Below are positions 25,579 through 33,567 of a stretch of DNA of 36,778 nucleotides, one piece after another (the first letter of the stretch is position 1; each line of letters opens with the position of its first letter). The translations under genes and the position numbers were made by a program. The DNA is from an uncultured Clostridia bacterium (GTDB taxonomy: Bacteria; Bacillota; Clostridia; Oscillospirales; Acutalibacteraceae): positions 1 through 36,778 of the forward strand of contig CAMJJL010000018.1 in assembly GCA_946406145.1 (NCBI GenBank), written 5' to 3'. Under the pieces are notes generated by a model. It was not told the DNA's origin. It saw nothing but the letters and a program-made list of their open reading frames with translations, and searched no databases.

Positions 25579-25607
25579 TTGCGTGCCGCAAACAGATATG
25601 ATAAAAT
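25579..25607 (+). promoter_or_regulatory. Possible promoter of the ABC exporter operon
   Basis: TTGCGT (25579-25584), 17-nt spacer, TAAAAT (25602-25607). A start near 25614 would place the 277-bp inverted-repeat element almost exactly as the 5' leader of the ABC genes. Confidence 0.5.
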
Positions 25608-25621
25608 AATAGCGTTATCCG

Positions 25622-25898
25622 TAGGATGAGGGGAATTGAACTCAATTGCCGATAATGAGTCATTTTCAGTCTTTATCGGCTTATCGTCGATCGCAACCCG
25701 TCAGGGTTACTCCTCCTCTGCACCGAGAAATCCATGAAAATGATCTCATTCTCGGTGCGAAGCAGTTGATAGCGAGTCAATTTTTGTCTGATCGAGGAAA
25801 AACCGGAATGAATACTGGCGTATTCACGAAGATTTTGACGAAGAGCAGGCGGAAATCTACCGCTATAAACCAATTGGGGTTCAACTCCCTTCATCCTA
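25622..25898. mobile_element. 277-bp terminal-inverted-repeat element (MITE-like or structured leader RNA)
   Basis: The element begins TAGGATGAGGGGAATTGAAC and ends with the near-perfect reverse complement. The two 27-28-bp ends differ at three positions and one indel and both include an outer TA, as in TA-targeting elements. Inside are perfect hairpins GCCGATAA/TTATCGGC (25648-25655, 25673-25680) and GCACCGAGAA/TTCTCGGTGC (25720-25729, 25749-25758), plus AACCC/GGGTT and GCGG/CCGC. An open stretch at about 25803-25899 reads NEYWRIHEDFDEEQAEIYRY and then a stop, which looks like a decayed protein end. It lies between a promoter and the RBS of the ABC genes, so it may act as their leader. Confidence 0.6.
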
Positions 25899-25917
25899 AG
25901 AAAAAGAAGGGTTGCTT

Positions 25918-27678
25918 ATGAAATCTATCATGCGACATTTCACAGCGCGGGACTGGATCGCCACCGCAGGAGCGGTGGTGCTGATCGCGCTGTCCGTCTG
26001 GCTGGAGCTATTGATGCCCGACTACATGAAGGACATCACCGAGCTGCTGATCACGCCCGGCTCCACCGTCCCCGACATCCTGTGGGCAGGCGGCAAAATG
26101 CTGCTGTGCGCGCTGGCGAGTCTGGTGGTCAGTGTACTGGTCACGGTGATCGCGGGTTATCTTGCCGCGAACTACTCGTTCAACGTGCGCGCTAAGCTCT
26201 ATGACGCGGTCGAGAGCTTCTCAATGGCGGAGATCAACCGCTTCTCCACCGCGTCGCTGATTACGCGCTCCACCAACGACATCACACAGGTGCAGACCAT
26301 CATCGTATTCGGTCTGTTTGTCATCGTGCGCGCGCCGCTGATGGCGGTACTGGCGATCGGGAAGATCGCCGATCACAGCTCTGAATGGACGATCTCGGCG
26401 GGCGTTGCCGTTGCGTTGGTCATCATCATCCTGGCGATCTGCTTCATCTTCGCGCATCCGCTGTTCAAGCGTATCCAGACCCTGACCGACAACATCAACC
26501 GCATCACCCGTGAGAACCTGACGGGTCTGCGCGTGGTTCGCGCCTATAACGCCGAGGATTACCAGAAGAACAAATTTGAGCAGGCGAACAAAGATCTGAC
26601 GAACAATAACATGAAGGCGCACCGTATCATGTCGATCATGATGCCGTCGATGATGCTGATCATGAACGGCATGAGCCTGGTCGTCTACTGGATCGGCGCC
26701 TATCTGATCGACGGTGCGCCGCTGATGGAAAAGGGTCAGCTCTTCCTCGACATGACCGTATTCTCGCAGTACGCGCTGATGGTCATCATGGCGTTCATGA
26801 TGCTGAACATGATCTTCATCATGGGCCCGCGTTCCCTCGTCGCCGCCAAGCGTATCAACGAGGTCATCGACACCGAAAGCTCCGTCACCGACGGCAAGGG
26901 CGTGGATCACACCGATACCGTCGGCGAGATCGAATTCAAAAATGTCTGCTTCAAATACCCCGACGCGGCGGATTATGTGCTCAAGGATATCAGCTTCACC
27001 GCCAAAAAGGGTGAGACCGTCGCGATCATCGGCTCGACCGGCTGCGGCAAATCCACGATGATCAACCTCATTCCGCGTTTTTATGACGCTTCTGAGGGCG
27101 AGGTGCTGGTGGACGGCGTGAACGTCAGGGAATACACGCTTGCGCAGCTGCACAACAAGATCGGCTATGTACCCCAGAGAGCGGTACTCCTCGCCGGTAC
27201 GATCAACACCAATATCGCGATGGGCGACAACGGCACCGAGGGCTACACCCAGGAGGACGTCGTGCGTGCCGCCGAGATCGCGCAGGCAAAGGATTATATC
27301 GAAAACTACTCCGATGGCTACGAGCACCCTGTCGCGCAGGGCGGCTCCAACCTCAGCGGAGGACAAAAGCAGCGCGTCTGTATCGCGCGCGCCGTCTGCC
27401 GCAAGCCCGAGATCCTGATCTTTGACGACAGCTTCTCGGCGCTCGACTACAAAACCGACCGTGAACTGCGCCGGTCTCTGAAGAAGGAGACCGCAGGCAC
27501 GACCAATATCATCGTCGCCCAGCGTATCGGCACCATCAAGGACGCCGACAAGATCATCGTCCTCGACGAGGGCAAGATCGCCGCGATCGGCAAGCACAAA
27601 GAGCTGCTCAAGACCTGTCAGATCTATCATGAGATCGGTCTGTCACAGCTCGGAGAGGAGGAGCTCAACCATGTCTGA
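25918..27678 (+). CDS. ABC exporter half-transporter with degenerate Walker B (heterodimer subunit A)
   Basis: About 586 residues: six membrane helices (about 1-310) fused to an ATP-binding domain (about 340-580). Walker A GSTGCGKST lies near 370 and the signature is SGGQKQR. Walker B reads ILIFDDSFSALD, with Asp replacing the catalytic Glu. That substitution is typical of one partner of heterodimeric exporters such as TM287/288 and BmrCD. The ATG at 25918 is chosen over a TTG two codons earlier because GAAGG lies 7 nt before it. Its 3' end overlaps the next gene by 8 nt, so the two halves are coupled. The substrate is unknown; drug or lipid export is usual for the family. Confidence 0.95.
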   Translation: MKSIMRHFTARDWIATAGAVVLIALSVWLELLMPDYMKDITELLITPGSTVPDILWAGGKMLLCALASLVVSVLVTVIAGYLAANYSFNVRAKLYDAVESFSMAEINRFSTASLITRSTNDITQVQTIIVFGLFVIVRAPLMAVLAIGKIADHSSEWTISAGVAVALVIIILAICFIFAHPLFKRIQTLTDNINRITRENLTGLRVVRAYNAEDYQKNKFEQANKDLTNNNMKAHRIMSIMMPSMMLIMNGMSLVVYWIGAYLIDGAPLMEKGQLFLDMTVFSQYALMVIMAFMMLNMIFIMGPRSLVAAKRINEVIDTESSVTDGKGVDHTDTVGEIEFKNVCFKYPDAADYVLKDISFTAKKGETVAIIGSTGCGKSTMINLIPRFYDASEGEVLVDGVNVREYTLAQLHNKIGYVPQRAVLLAGTINTNIAMGDNGTEGYTQEDVVRAAEIAQAKDYIENYSDGYEHPVAQGGSNLSGGQKQRVCIARAVCRKPEILIFDDSFSALDYKTDRELRRSLKKETAGTTNIIVAQRIGTIKDADKIIVLDEGKIAAIGKHKELLKTCQIYHEIGLSQLGEEELNHV

Positions 27679-29545
27679 GAACAACACCTCCCAAAAGCAG
27701 TACATCAAAAAATCCCGTGAGAAATTCATCGGCGCTGACAGCAAGCGTCCTCAGGCGCAAAAGGGCATGGGCGGTCCCAGAGGCGTCGTCACCGAAAAGT
27801 CGGATAACTTCGGCGCTTCGTGGAAGAAGCTGCTCGACTACGCCAAGCCCCAGATGCCGGCGATCATCGTCGCGATGACCTGCGCCGTCATCGGCACGAT
27901 CATCTCCCTGATCGGCCCTAAGCAGATCCAGAAGATCACCGACCTGATCACCATGGGCATCACCGGCACGATCGACCTTGACGCGGTGACCTCCACCTGC
28001 GTTTTCCTGATGATCCTGTACGGCGTCAGCTGGCTGATGAACTTCGTTCAGCACTTTATCATGGCGACCGTTGCGCCGATTGTCAGCAGCCGCATGCGCA
28101 CGGATATCACCAACAAAACCAACCGCCTGCCGCTGAAATACTTCGACTCCACTCCCTTCGGCGACATCCTCAGCCGTATCACCAACGATATTGACACCAT
28201 CGAGCGTACGCTGAACCTCAGCATCGCGCAGTTCATCACCTCTATCGCGCTGTTCTTCGGCTCGGCGCTGATGATGTTCCTCACCAACTGGATCATGGCG
28301 CTGACTGCGATCTTCGCGTCCTTCCTCGGATTCTTTATGATGTCCGTGATCATGAAAAAGTCACAGCTCCATTTCAACCGTCAACAGCGTCACCTCGGTG
28401 CGATCAACGGCCATGTGGAGGAGATCTACGCCGGTCACAATATCGTCAAGGCATATAACTATGAAAAAGACAGCAAAGAGGAATTCAGCCGTATCAACCG
28501 CCATCTGCGCGACAGCGTGTTCAAGTCCACCGCGCTCTCCGGCGTGATGCAGCCGTTAATGACCTTCATCGGCAACCTCGGCTTTGTCGCGGTATTCGTC
28601 GTAGGCACCCTGCTCGCGAAGAACGAGATCATCACCTTCGGCGTCATCATCGAATTCACCATCTATGTCCGCCTGTTCACCCAGCCGCTGCAGCAGCTGG
28701 CACAGAGCTTCTCGAGCATGCAGAGCACCGCCGCGGCGGCAGACCGCGTGTTCGAATACCTCGGTGAGGAGGAGCTCTCCGACGAGAGCGGCAAGACCCG
28801 TCGTCTGGACGGCGTCAGGGGCAACGTCCGCTTTGAGCACGTGCGCTTCGGCTACAATCCCGACCGCATCATCATCAATGATTTTTCCGTTGACATCAAG
28901 GCAGGTCAGAAGGTGGCGATCGTCGGTCCGACCGGCGCCGGCAAAACCACCATCGTCAATCTGCTGATGCGCTTCTATGAGCTCAACTCCGGGCGCATCT
29001 ACATCGACGATGTACCGATCGACGAGCTCACCCGTGAGAACGTGCATGAGCTGTTCTGCATGGTACTGCAGGACACATGGCTCTTTGAGGGCACGGTGCG
29101 CGAGAACCTCGCCTACAGCAAAGAGGACGTGACAGATGAACAGCTCGATCGCGCGTGTAAAGCGGTCGGCATCCACCACTTTATCCACACCCTCCCCCAC
29201 GGCTACGACACCGTGCTGGACGATAAGGCAAGCCTGTCGGCAGGACAGAAGCAGCAGCTGACCATCGCGCGCGCGATGATCGAAAACGCGCCCCTGCTGA
29301 TCCTCGACGAGGCGACGTCCTCCGTCGACACCCGTACCGAACGTATCATCCAGAAGGCGATGGACGGTCTGACCGAGGGCAGAACGAGCTTTGTCATTGC
29401 TCACCGACTGTCCACGATCAAGAATTCCGATCTGATCCTCGTCCTCAAGGACGGCGACATCATCGGCTCGGGCACACATGATGAGCTGCTCGCGCAGGGC
29501 GGCTTCTACGCCGATCTGTACAACAGCCAGTTTGAGCAGAATTAG
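27671..29545 (+). CDS. ABC exporter half-transporter with canonical ATPase site (heterodimer subunit B)
   Basis: About 624 residues. A hydrophilic N-terminal tail of about 50 residues is followed by six membrane helices (about 55-350) and an ATP-binding domain (about 380-620). Walker A GPTGAGKTT is near 418, the signature is degraded to LSAGQKQ, and Walker B LLILDEATSSVD near 542 keeps the catalytic Glu. This complements the partner: the good Walker B here faces the good SGGQ signature there, giving one competent and one degenerate ATP site. The start is the ATG after GGAGGAG; a longer ORF start inside the upstream gene is rejected. It shares a transcript with the LOG-family gene downstream, 76 nt away. 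Confidence 0.95.
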   Translation: MSENNTSQKQYIKKSREKFIGADSKRPQAQKGMGGPRGVVTEKSDNFGASWKKLLDYAKPQMPAIIVAMTCAVIGTIISLIGPKQIQKITDLITMGITGTIDLDAVTSTCVFLMILYGVSWLMNFVQHFIMATVAPIVSSRMRTDITNKTNRLPLKYFDSTPFGDILSRITNDIDTIERTLNLSIAQFITSIALFFGSALMMFLTNWIMALTAIFASFLGFFMMSVIMKKSQLHFNRQQRHLGAINGHVEEIYAGHNIVKAYNYEKDSKEEFSRINRHLRDSVFKSTALSGVMQPLMTFIGNLGFVAVFVVGTLLAKNEIITFGVIIEFTIYVRLFTQPLQQLAQSFSSMQSTAAAADRVFEYLGEEELSDESGKTRRLDGVRGNVRFEHVRFGYNPDRIIINDFSVDIKAGQKVAIVGPTGAGKTTIVNLLMRFYELNSGRIYIDDVPIDELTRENVHELFCMVLQDTWLFEGTVRENLAYSKEDVTDEQLDRACKAVGIHHFIHTLPHGYDTVLDDKASLSAGQKQQLTIARAMIENAPLLILDEATSSVDTRTERIIQKAMDGLTEGRTSFVIAHRLSTIKNSDLILVLKDGDIIGSGTHDELLAQGGFYADLYNSQFEQN

Positions 29546-29621
29546 CGAACGGCGAGAAACAATTATAATCCGTTGAGGGCGACGCCCTCACGCAAACATC
29601 CATCGAAACGGAGAGACATTT

Positions 29622-30200
29622 ATGAACATTTGTGTATACGGCGCGTCGAGCAAGACCATTGACGCGCAATTCACCGAGACGGGTCACGCGCTCGGTTATC
29701 TGCTGGCACAGCAAGGATACGGACTGGTATTCGGCGGCGGCGACAACGGTATGATGGGCGCGGTCGCGTGCGGCGCTCATGACGGCGGCGGCAGGATCAT
29801 CGGCATCGCGCCGAGCTTCTTCAACGTCGACGGCGTCCTTTATCCGCACTGCGACGAGCTGATCTACACCGACACCATGCGTGAGCGCAAGCAAAGGATG
29901 GAGGATCTGAGCGGCGCGTTCATCGTAACGCCCGGCGGCATCGGCACCTTTGAGGAGTTTTTTGAGATTTTGACCCTCAAACAGCTCGGCAGGACCAAAA
30001 AGCCGCTGGTCATCCTCAACACCGCGGGGTATTATGACAGTTTGATCGCAATGATGCGACATACCGCCGATACCCATTTCATGTCCGAAAAGACCTTTGA
30101 TTTGATCGCGATCGTCGATACCCCTAAACAGGCGATCGAATACATCGAGCACTATGTCGAACAGGAGGCAGACATCGAAGAACTGCGACAGTTGAAATGA
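29622..30200 (+). CDS. LOG-family (TIGR00730-type) nucleoside 5'-monophosphate phosphoribohydrolase
   Basis: A 192-residue Rossmann-like protein of the LOG / 'lysine decarboxylase-like' family. It has the defining PGGIGTFEEFFE near 104-115, GGGDNGMMG near 38-46, and the ERKQRM substrate-binding segment. Plant and many bacterial members release the base from nucleoside monophosphates (cytokinin activation in plants). The bacterial role is usually nucleotide salvage or unknown, and no lysine decarboxylase function should be inferred. The RBS CGGAGAG lies 7 nt before the ATG. A short GAGGGC/GCCCTC hairpin lies in the gap before it. Its stop overlaps the start of the transposase gene. Confidence 0.92.
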   Translation: MNICVYGASSKTIDAQFTETGHALGYLLAQQGYGLVFGGGDNGMMGAVACGAHDGGGRIIGIAPSFFNVDGVLYPHCDELIYTDTMRERKQRMEDLSGAFIVTPGGIGTFEEFFEILTLKQLGRTKKPLVILNTAGYYDSLIAMMRHTADTHFMSEKTFDLIAIVDTPKQAIEYIEHYVEQEADIEELRQLK

Positions 30201-30781
30201 CGGAGAATAAGCGCCCGGTCAGAAAACAGATCCGCATGCCGGAATTCAGTTATTCAGAAAATCGAGTTTATTTCATCACCATCTGTTCGAAAGATAAAAA
30301 GCAAACGTTTGGCAGAGTTGTAGGGTACGGCGCTTGCGACGTACCGAAGGTAGCACTCTCCCCATACGGAAATGTGATTGAAAAAAACATACATTTAATG
30401 GATAACAAATATAACAACGTTTTCATTGATCATTTCGTGATCATGCCGAATCATGTACATATGCTGATCGTTGTCAGCCCGCCGCCCGAAACGGAACAAG
30501 ATAAAACCGCGCGGGTCTCCTATTTCGGTACGTCGCAAGCGCCGTACCCTACGGAGAAGCAGGTTCATAAAACCACCCTATTAGGTAACGGTAACAGAGC
30601 GAATGAAATCATCCCGAAATTCATTTCATTATTCAAAAGATACTGCAACAACGAGATCGGACATAACATCTGGCAAAGACGGTACTACGACCATGTGATA
30701 CGGAGCTATCGGGAATATGTTAACACGTACACCTACATCGACAACAATCCCGCGCATTGGGCGGAGGATGAATACTACTGA
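30197..30781 (+). CDS. REP-associated tyrosine transposase (RAYT, Y1_Tnp family)
   Basis: A 194-residue single-stranded-DNA transposase of the HUH class. The metal-binding HVH lies in MPNHVHML (H86, H88). The nucleophilic Tyr is Y163 or Y164 in WQRRYYDHVIRS, and the C-terminus is the usual YIDNNPAHW. Proteins of this family act on short palindromic REP sequences, and several such palindromes lie within 4 kb downstream. Its ATG overlaps the LOG stop codon (ATGA), an unusual position for a mobile gene. Two segments, residues about 42-51 and 110-119, are encoded by a perfect 29-bp inverted repeat and fall where relatives have short variable loops, so they look like in-frame palindrome insertions. 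Whether it is active is unknown. Confidence 0.93.
   Translation: MTENKRPVRKQIRMPEFSYSENRVYFITICSKDKKQTFGRVVGYGACDVPKVALSPYGNVIEKNIHLMDNKYNNVFIDHFVIMPNHVHMLIVVSPPPETEQDKTARVSYFGTSQAPYPTEKQVHKTTLLGNGNRANEIIPKFISLFKRYCNNEIGHNIWQRRYYDHVIRSYREYVNTYTYIDNNPAHWAEDEYY
30320..30552. repeat. Perfect 29-bp inverted repeat inside the transposase gene
   Basis: Bases 30320-30348 are the exact reverse complement of 30524-30552. Each arm is itself nearly palindromic (GGTACG at one end, CGTACC at the other, with GCGC/GCGA inside). Both arms are translated in frame without a stop. Confidence 0.95.
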
Positions 30782-30789
30782 CACAACAA

Positions 30790-30818
30790 AACGACCCGAC
30801 TTACGTCAGGTCGTTTTT
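30790..30818 (+). terminator. Intrinsic terminator after the transposase gene
   Basis: AACGACC (30790-30796) pairs with GGTCGTT (30809-30815), extended by GAC/GTC, and is followed by TTTTTCTG. It ends the ABC-LOG-RAYT transcript. Confidence 0.85.
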
Positions 30819-30832
30819 CTGTTTTCATTGAG

Positions 30833-30871
30833 ATTGCCACAGGGCAAACTCGCGTGTTTGCCCTTCGCAAT
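30833..30871. repeat. REP-like hairpin
   Basis: The outer stem ATTGC/GCAAT encloses GGGCAAAC (30842-30849) and GTTTGCCC (30856-30863). Hairpins of the layout ATTGCCAC...CGCAATGAC are, as I recall, a common dispersed palindrome in Clostridia. It lies 15 bp after the transposase terminator. Confidence 0.65.
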
Positions 30872-30900
30872 GACGATTGAGTTCCCTGATTCGGGAGGAG

Positions 30901-31095
30901 CACAGTGGCGCTTAGCCAATCACAGATACAGGGGACCCCATAACTCCCCGAGTTATGGGGAGAGGAGGAACCGCCACACGAGATCAAAGCGTACCAACCG
31001 GATACGCTTATCGAGTACGGCGAGTAACGACGATGGAGCGCTGTTGCATGGGAGTTGTAAACCAAATCGCAGATTTGGACAACTCCTCAAAGCCC
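30901..31095. repeat. Palindrome-rich repeat, copy 1
   Basis: The 328-bp gap between the transposase and HAD genes holds no gene. It contains CCCCATAACTC/GAGTTATGGGG (30936-30946, 30950-30960). It also contains a hairpin with outer stem GGAGTTGT/ACAACTCC (31051-31058, 31079-31086) and inner stem CCAAAT/ATTTGG. The motifs AGCCAATCA, TTGCATGGG and CCTCAAA recur in copy 2 at 34285-34411. Confidence 0.7.
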
Positions 31096-31109
31096 CTCCC
31101 CTACACGAA

Positions 31110-31823
31110 TTATAACGCTTCCAAAAACGTTACCAGATCCTCATAGTTGCCCTGACGGAACTCGTCATACGGCAGATCGTGGGTGATCATATGATCCTTG
31201 ACGAGAAAAACATCCACGCCGAGCTCCTTGCACGGCCGCATATCCTCGCGCACATCGTTGCCGATCATCAGCGCGTCCTCGGGCTCGACCCCGAAACGAT
31301 CCAGAATCTCCCCAAAATAGCGCGGATCCGGCTTGCAAAAGCTGCTGGTCGGGGCGGTCGTGACAAAATCAAACATCTCCGGCTTCAAGCCGACCCAGCC
31401 CATCCGCTTTTCGACCGCTTCGATGGTGAACACCGGCATGGTGGCGACAGCGGTATGCGCCGCCTTCTCCCTCATCAGCGCGGCGATCCGCATCGCGTAG
31501 GGGTTGGGCAGGGTGATGTCATACACGTTCTCAAAGGTCGTGGTGTAATAATCGAGGGTCGGCGGCTCGATCTGCTCACGCGTATAGCCGCTGATTTTCT
31601 CCACCTCATCATAGAATACGTCGATATTCTTTTTCGCGCCGTCATTGTACAGCATCGCGCGAACGCCCTGATTCACAGCGGAGGCGGCACACACGGGATC
31701 CAGCCCGTATTCACGGAATTTTTTTGAAATATCGCGAAACCAGATCTCGACGAACCGCTCCTGCGTATAGATCGGGAGCAGGGTGTTATCGAGGTCGCAC
31801 ATTATCAATTTGTACTTTTTCAA
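31110..31823 (-). CDS. HAD-superfamily hydrolase (haloacid-dehalogenase-like phosphatase)
   Basis: About 237 residues. The HAD nucleophile motif is MCDLDNTLL close to the N-terminus, a helical cap follows (about 15-90), then the Thr-containing motif II region (VATMPVF), motif III Lys in SFCKPDP, and motif IV GNDVREDM. Together these indicate a Mg2+-dependent phosphatase of subfamily I; the substrate is unknown. The start is uncertain. The longest reading frame begins at 31850, but that lies upstream of the predicted transcription start, so the TTG at 31823 after GGTGAT (giving MKKYKLIMCD) or ATG 31835 is more likely. The 3' end is followed by repeat copy 1. Confidence 0.88.
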   Translation of the reverse strand: MKKYKLIMCDLDNTLLPIYTQERFVEIWFRDISKKFREYGLDPVCAASAVNQGVRAMLYNDGAKKNIDVFYDEVEKISGYTREQIEPPTLDYYTTTFENVYDITLPNPYAMRIAALMREKAAHTAVATMPVFTIEAVEKRMGWVGLKPEMFDFVTTAPTSSFCKPDPRYFGEILDRFGVEPEDALMIGNDVREDMRPCKELGVDVFLVKDHMITHDLPYDEFRQGNYEDLVTFLEAL

Positions 31824-31840
31824 AACTATCACCATCCCAT

Positions 31841-31869
31841 AGTTTAGCATGATTCACGAAATTTCGCAA
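31841..31869 (-). promoter_or_regulatory. Promoter of the HAD hydrolase gene
   Basis: TTGCGA (31869-31864), 17-nt spacer, TAAACT (31846-31841) on the minus strand. Transcription would start near 31834, giving a very short leader. Confidence 0.5.
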
Positions 31870-31875
31870 TACTTA

Positions 31876-31904
31876 TTGTCAAACGGGCAGATTCATGCTA
31901 TTCT
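31876..31904 (+). promoter_or_regulatory. Promoter of the DUF1015 gene
   Basis: TTGTCA (31876-31881), 17-nt spacer, TATTCT (31899-31904). It is divergent from and adjacent to the HAD promoter. Confidence 0.6.
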
Positions 31905-31977
31905 TTAAAAAAATCAGTTGGGATCGGACGCGCGCGTCTTTTTTGATTCAACAACCGATAATGGAGATGAAGTAATA

Positions 31978-33168
31978 ATGAAGCATTTTAATCCTGCGAA
32001 TATCCTGTTACCTAAGAAGAATTTTGACAAATGGGCGGTTGTCGCCTGTGACCAGTATACCAGCGAGCCGGAATACTGGAACGATGTGGAAGCGATCGTC
32101 GGCGATGAGCCCTCGGCACTGCACATCATCCTGCCCGAGATCTATCTGAGCGACGACAACAGCGCACGCATCAACGATATCAACGCCAATATGCAGCAAT
32201 ATCTGGACGGCGATGTGTTCGACACCTATGAGAACAGCATGATCTATGTCGAGCGTGAATCGGGCAACACCCTGCGCCGCGGCATCGTCGGCATCATCGA
32301 TCTGGAGGATTACGACTACCGCAAGGGTGCGACCTCCGCGATCCGCGCGACGGAGGCGACCGTGCTGGAGCGCATTCCTCCGCGTGTACAGATCCGCAAG
32401 GATGCTCCCCTTGAGATGCCGCACATCCTGCTGCTGATCGATGACCCGAAGCTGTCCGTCATCGAGCCGCTGGCTGAGAAAAAAGCCGGCTTCAAGCAGG
32501 CATACGGCTTTGAGCTGATGAAGAACGGCGGTCATATCGACGGCTACTTCCTGCCTGACGAGGTCATCACGCAGGTGCAGGACGCGCTGGAAGCGCTGAT
32601 CGCCGATAAGGACGACAAGCTGCTCTTTGCCGTCGGCGACGGTAACCACAGCCTCGCCACCGCAAAGGATTGCTACAATCAGAGCAAGAACCCCCTCGCG
32701 CGCTACGCGCTGGTCGAGGTGGTCAACATCCACGACAAGAGCATCGAGTTTGAGCCGATCTACCGCGTACTGTTCAACGTTGACGCCAAGGATCTGCTCG
32801 ACAAATTCAACGCGTATACCGAAGCGAACGGTAACGGCGAGAAGCAGACCTTCCGCTGCATCACCCCCGACTCGGACGATCAGATCGAGGTCAACGCGAC
32901 CGCGAAGCTGCCCGTCGGCACCCTGCAGACCTTCCTTGACGGTTACATGAAGGAGCACCCCGAGGTCAAGATCGACTACATCCACGGCGAAGACGTTGTC
33001 GAGAACCTGTGCAAGCAGGAGAACACCCTCGGCTTCATCTTTGAGGGCATGGGCAAGGACGAGCTGTTCCCCGCGATCACCGCGGACGGTTCTCTCCCCC
33101 GCAAGACCTTCTCGATGGGTCACGCCGCGGACAAGAGATATTATATCGAGGCAAGAAAGATCAAGTAA
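31978..33168 (+). CDS. DUF1015 family protein
   Basis: A 396-residue soluble protein of the DUF1015 family. Recognisable segments are WAVVACDQYTSEPEYW near the N-terminus, LRRGIVGIIDLEDYDY, IRATEATVLERIPPRV, and the strongly conserved VGDGNHSLATAK near residue 220. Clostridial members are often encoded near serine or one-carbon metabolism genes, as I recall; here fhs is 1.2 kb away on the other strand. No reaction is established, so none is assigned. The ATG at 31978 follows GGAG at a rather long distance. An in-frame start 20 codons earlier is rejected because it would add residues unlike the family N-terminus. No clear terminator follows, only REP-like palindromes. Confidence 0.9.
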   Translation: MKHFNPANILLPKKNFDKWAVVACDQYTSEPEYWNDVEAIVGDEPSALHIILPEIYLSDDNSARINDINANMQQYLDGDVFDTYENSMIYVERESGNTLRRGIVGIIDLEDYDYRKGATSAIRATEATVLERIPPRVQIRKDAPLEMPHILLLIDDPKLSVIEPLAEKKAGFKQAYGFELMKNGGHIDGYFLPDEVITQVQDALEALIADKDDKLLFAVGDGNHSLATAKDCYNQSKNPLARYALVEVVNIHDKSIEFEPIYRVLFNVDAKDLLDKFNAYTEANGNGEKQTFRCITPDSDDQIEVNATAKLPVGTLQTFLDGYMKEHPEVKIDYIHGEDVVENLCKQENTLGFIFEGMGKDELFPAITADGSLPRKTFSMGHAADKRYYIEARKIK

Positions 33169-33280
33169 TCTTTTGGTCAAATAAACCATCATTGCTGTGA
33201 AAGCAAACGTATAGAACTAATCCCCACAGCTCCACGTTCCAGCGTCCATAAAGACAAATCCTTTTGGAGCCCTGTTGCCC

Positions 33281-33507
33281 AAAAGCCTTCCCCTTGGGGG
33301 GAAGGTGGTCTTTTCGGCTCCCAAAGAGTCGAAAAGATCGGATGAGGGGCTGACCTATCCATTTTATCAATCTCTCAAAGAGTGAGCTGCTTCGACGATA
33401 CAACAGTAACGCTCAGCTGTAATTGAGATCGGTGCAATAATTGAAACGCTTGCCCCTCATCAGTCAGGCAAAGCCTGACAGCTTCCCCCCGAGGGGAAGC
33501 CTTTTTT
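33281..33507. repeat. Inverted pair of REP-like palindromes (REPIN-like)
   Basis: Two related units face each other across about 100 bp in a 399-bp gap with no gene. The left unit (33281-33350) has CCTTCCCC/GGGGAAGG, then a second stem CTTTTCG/CGAAAAG, then GATGAGGGGC. The right unit (33452-33507, reverse strand) has GGCTTCCCC/GGGGAAGC, then TCAGGC/GCCTGA, then GATGAGGGGC. The first stem and the GATGAGGGGC tail are conserved; the middle stem differs in sequence but not in form. The right unit ends in TTTTTT and may terminate plus-strand transcription. Confidence 0.8.
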
Positions 33508-33530
33508 CACTCACTTACCAATGAAAACAT

Positions 33531-33566
33531 AAAAAACGCAGTTGGGATAAACTCAACTGCGTTTTT
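33531..33566 (-). terminator. Intrinsic terminator of the pseudouridine synthase gene
   Basis: ACGCAGTTG (33536-33544) pairs with CAACTGCGT (33554-33562); the A run at 33531-33536 gives a U tail on the minus strand. Confidence 0.9.
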
Positions 33567-33567
33567 G

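Noticed and set aside
25871-25898. tRNA-like T-arm (GGGGTTCAACTCCC) in the right end of the element
   Set aside because: The rest of a cloverleaf (D arm, anticodon arm, acceptor) is missing. The pairing is part of the terminal inverted repeat.
25646-25921. A 91-codon frame through the inverted-repeat element ending in ATGA at the ABC start
   Set aside because: It crosses all the hairpins and the terminal repeat, resembles no protein I know, and lacks an RBS. The stop/start overlap is probably chance, though a leader-peptide role cannot be excluded.
33460-33480. A second c-di-GMP riboswitch, because of the string GCAAAGCC
   Set aside because: The string lies in the TCAGGCAAAGCCTGA stem-loop of a REP-like unit and has none of the GEMM P2 or P3 elements around it.
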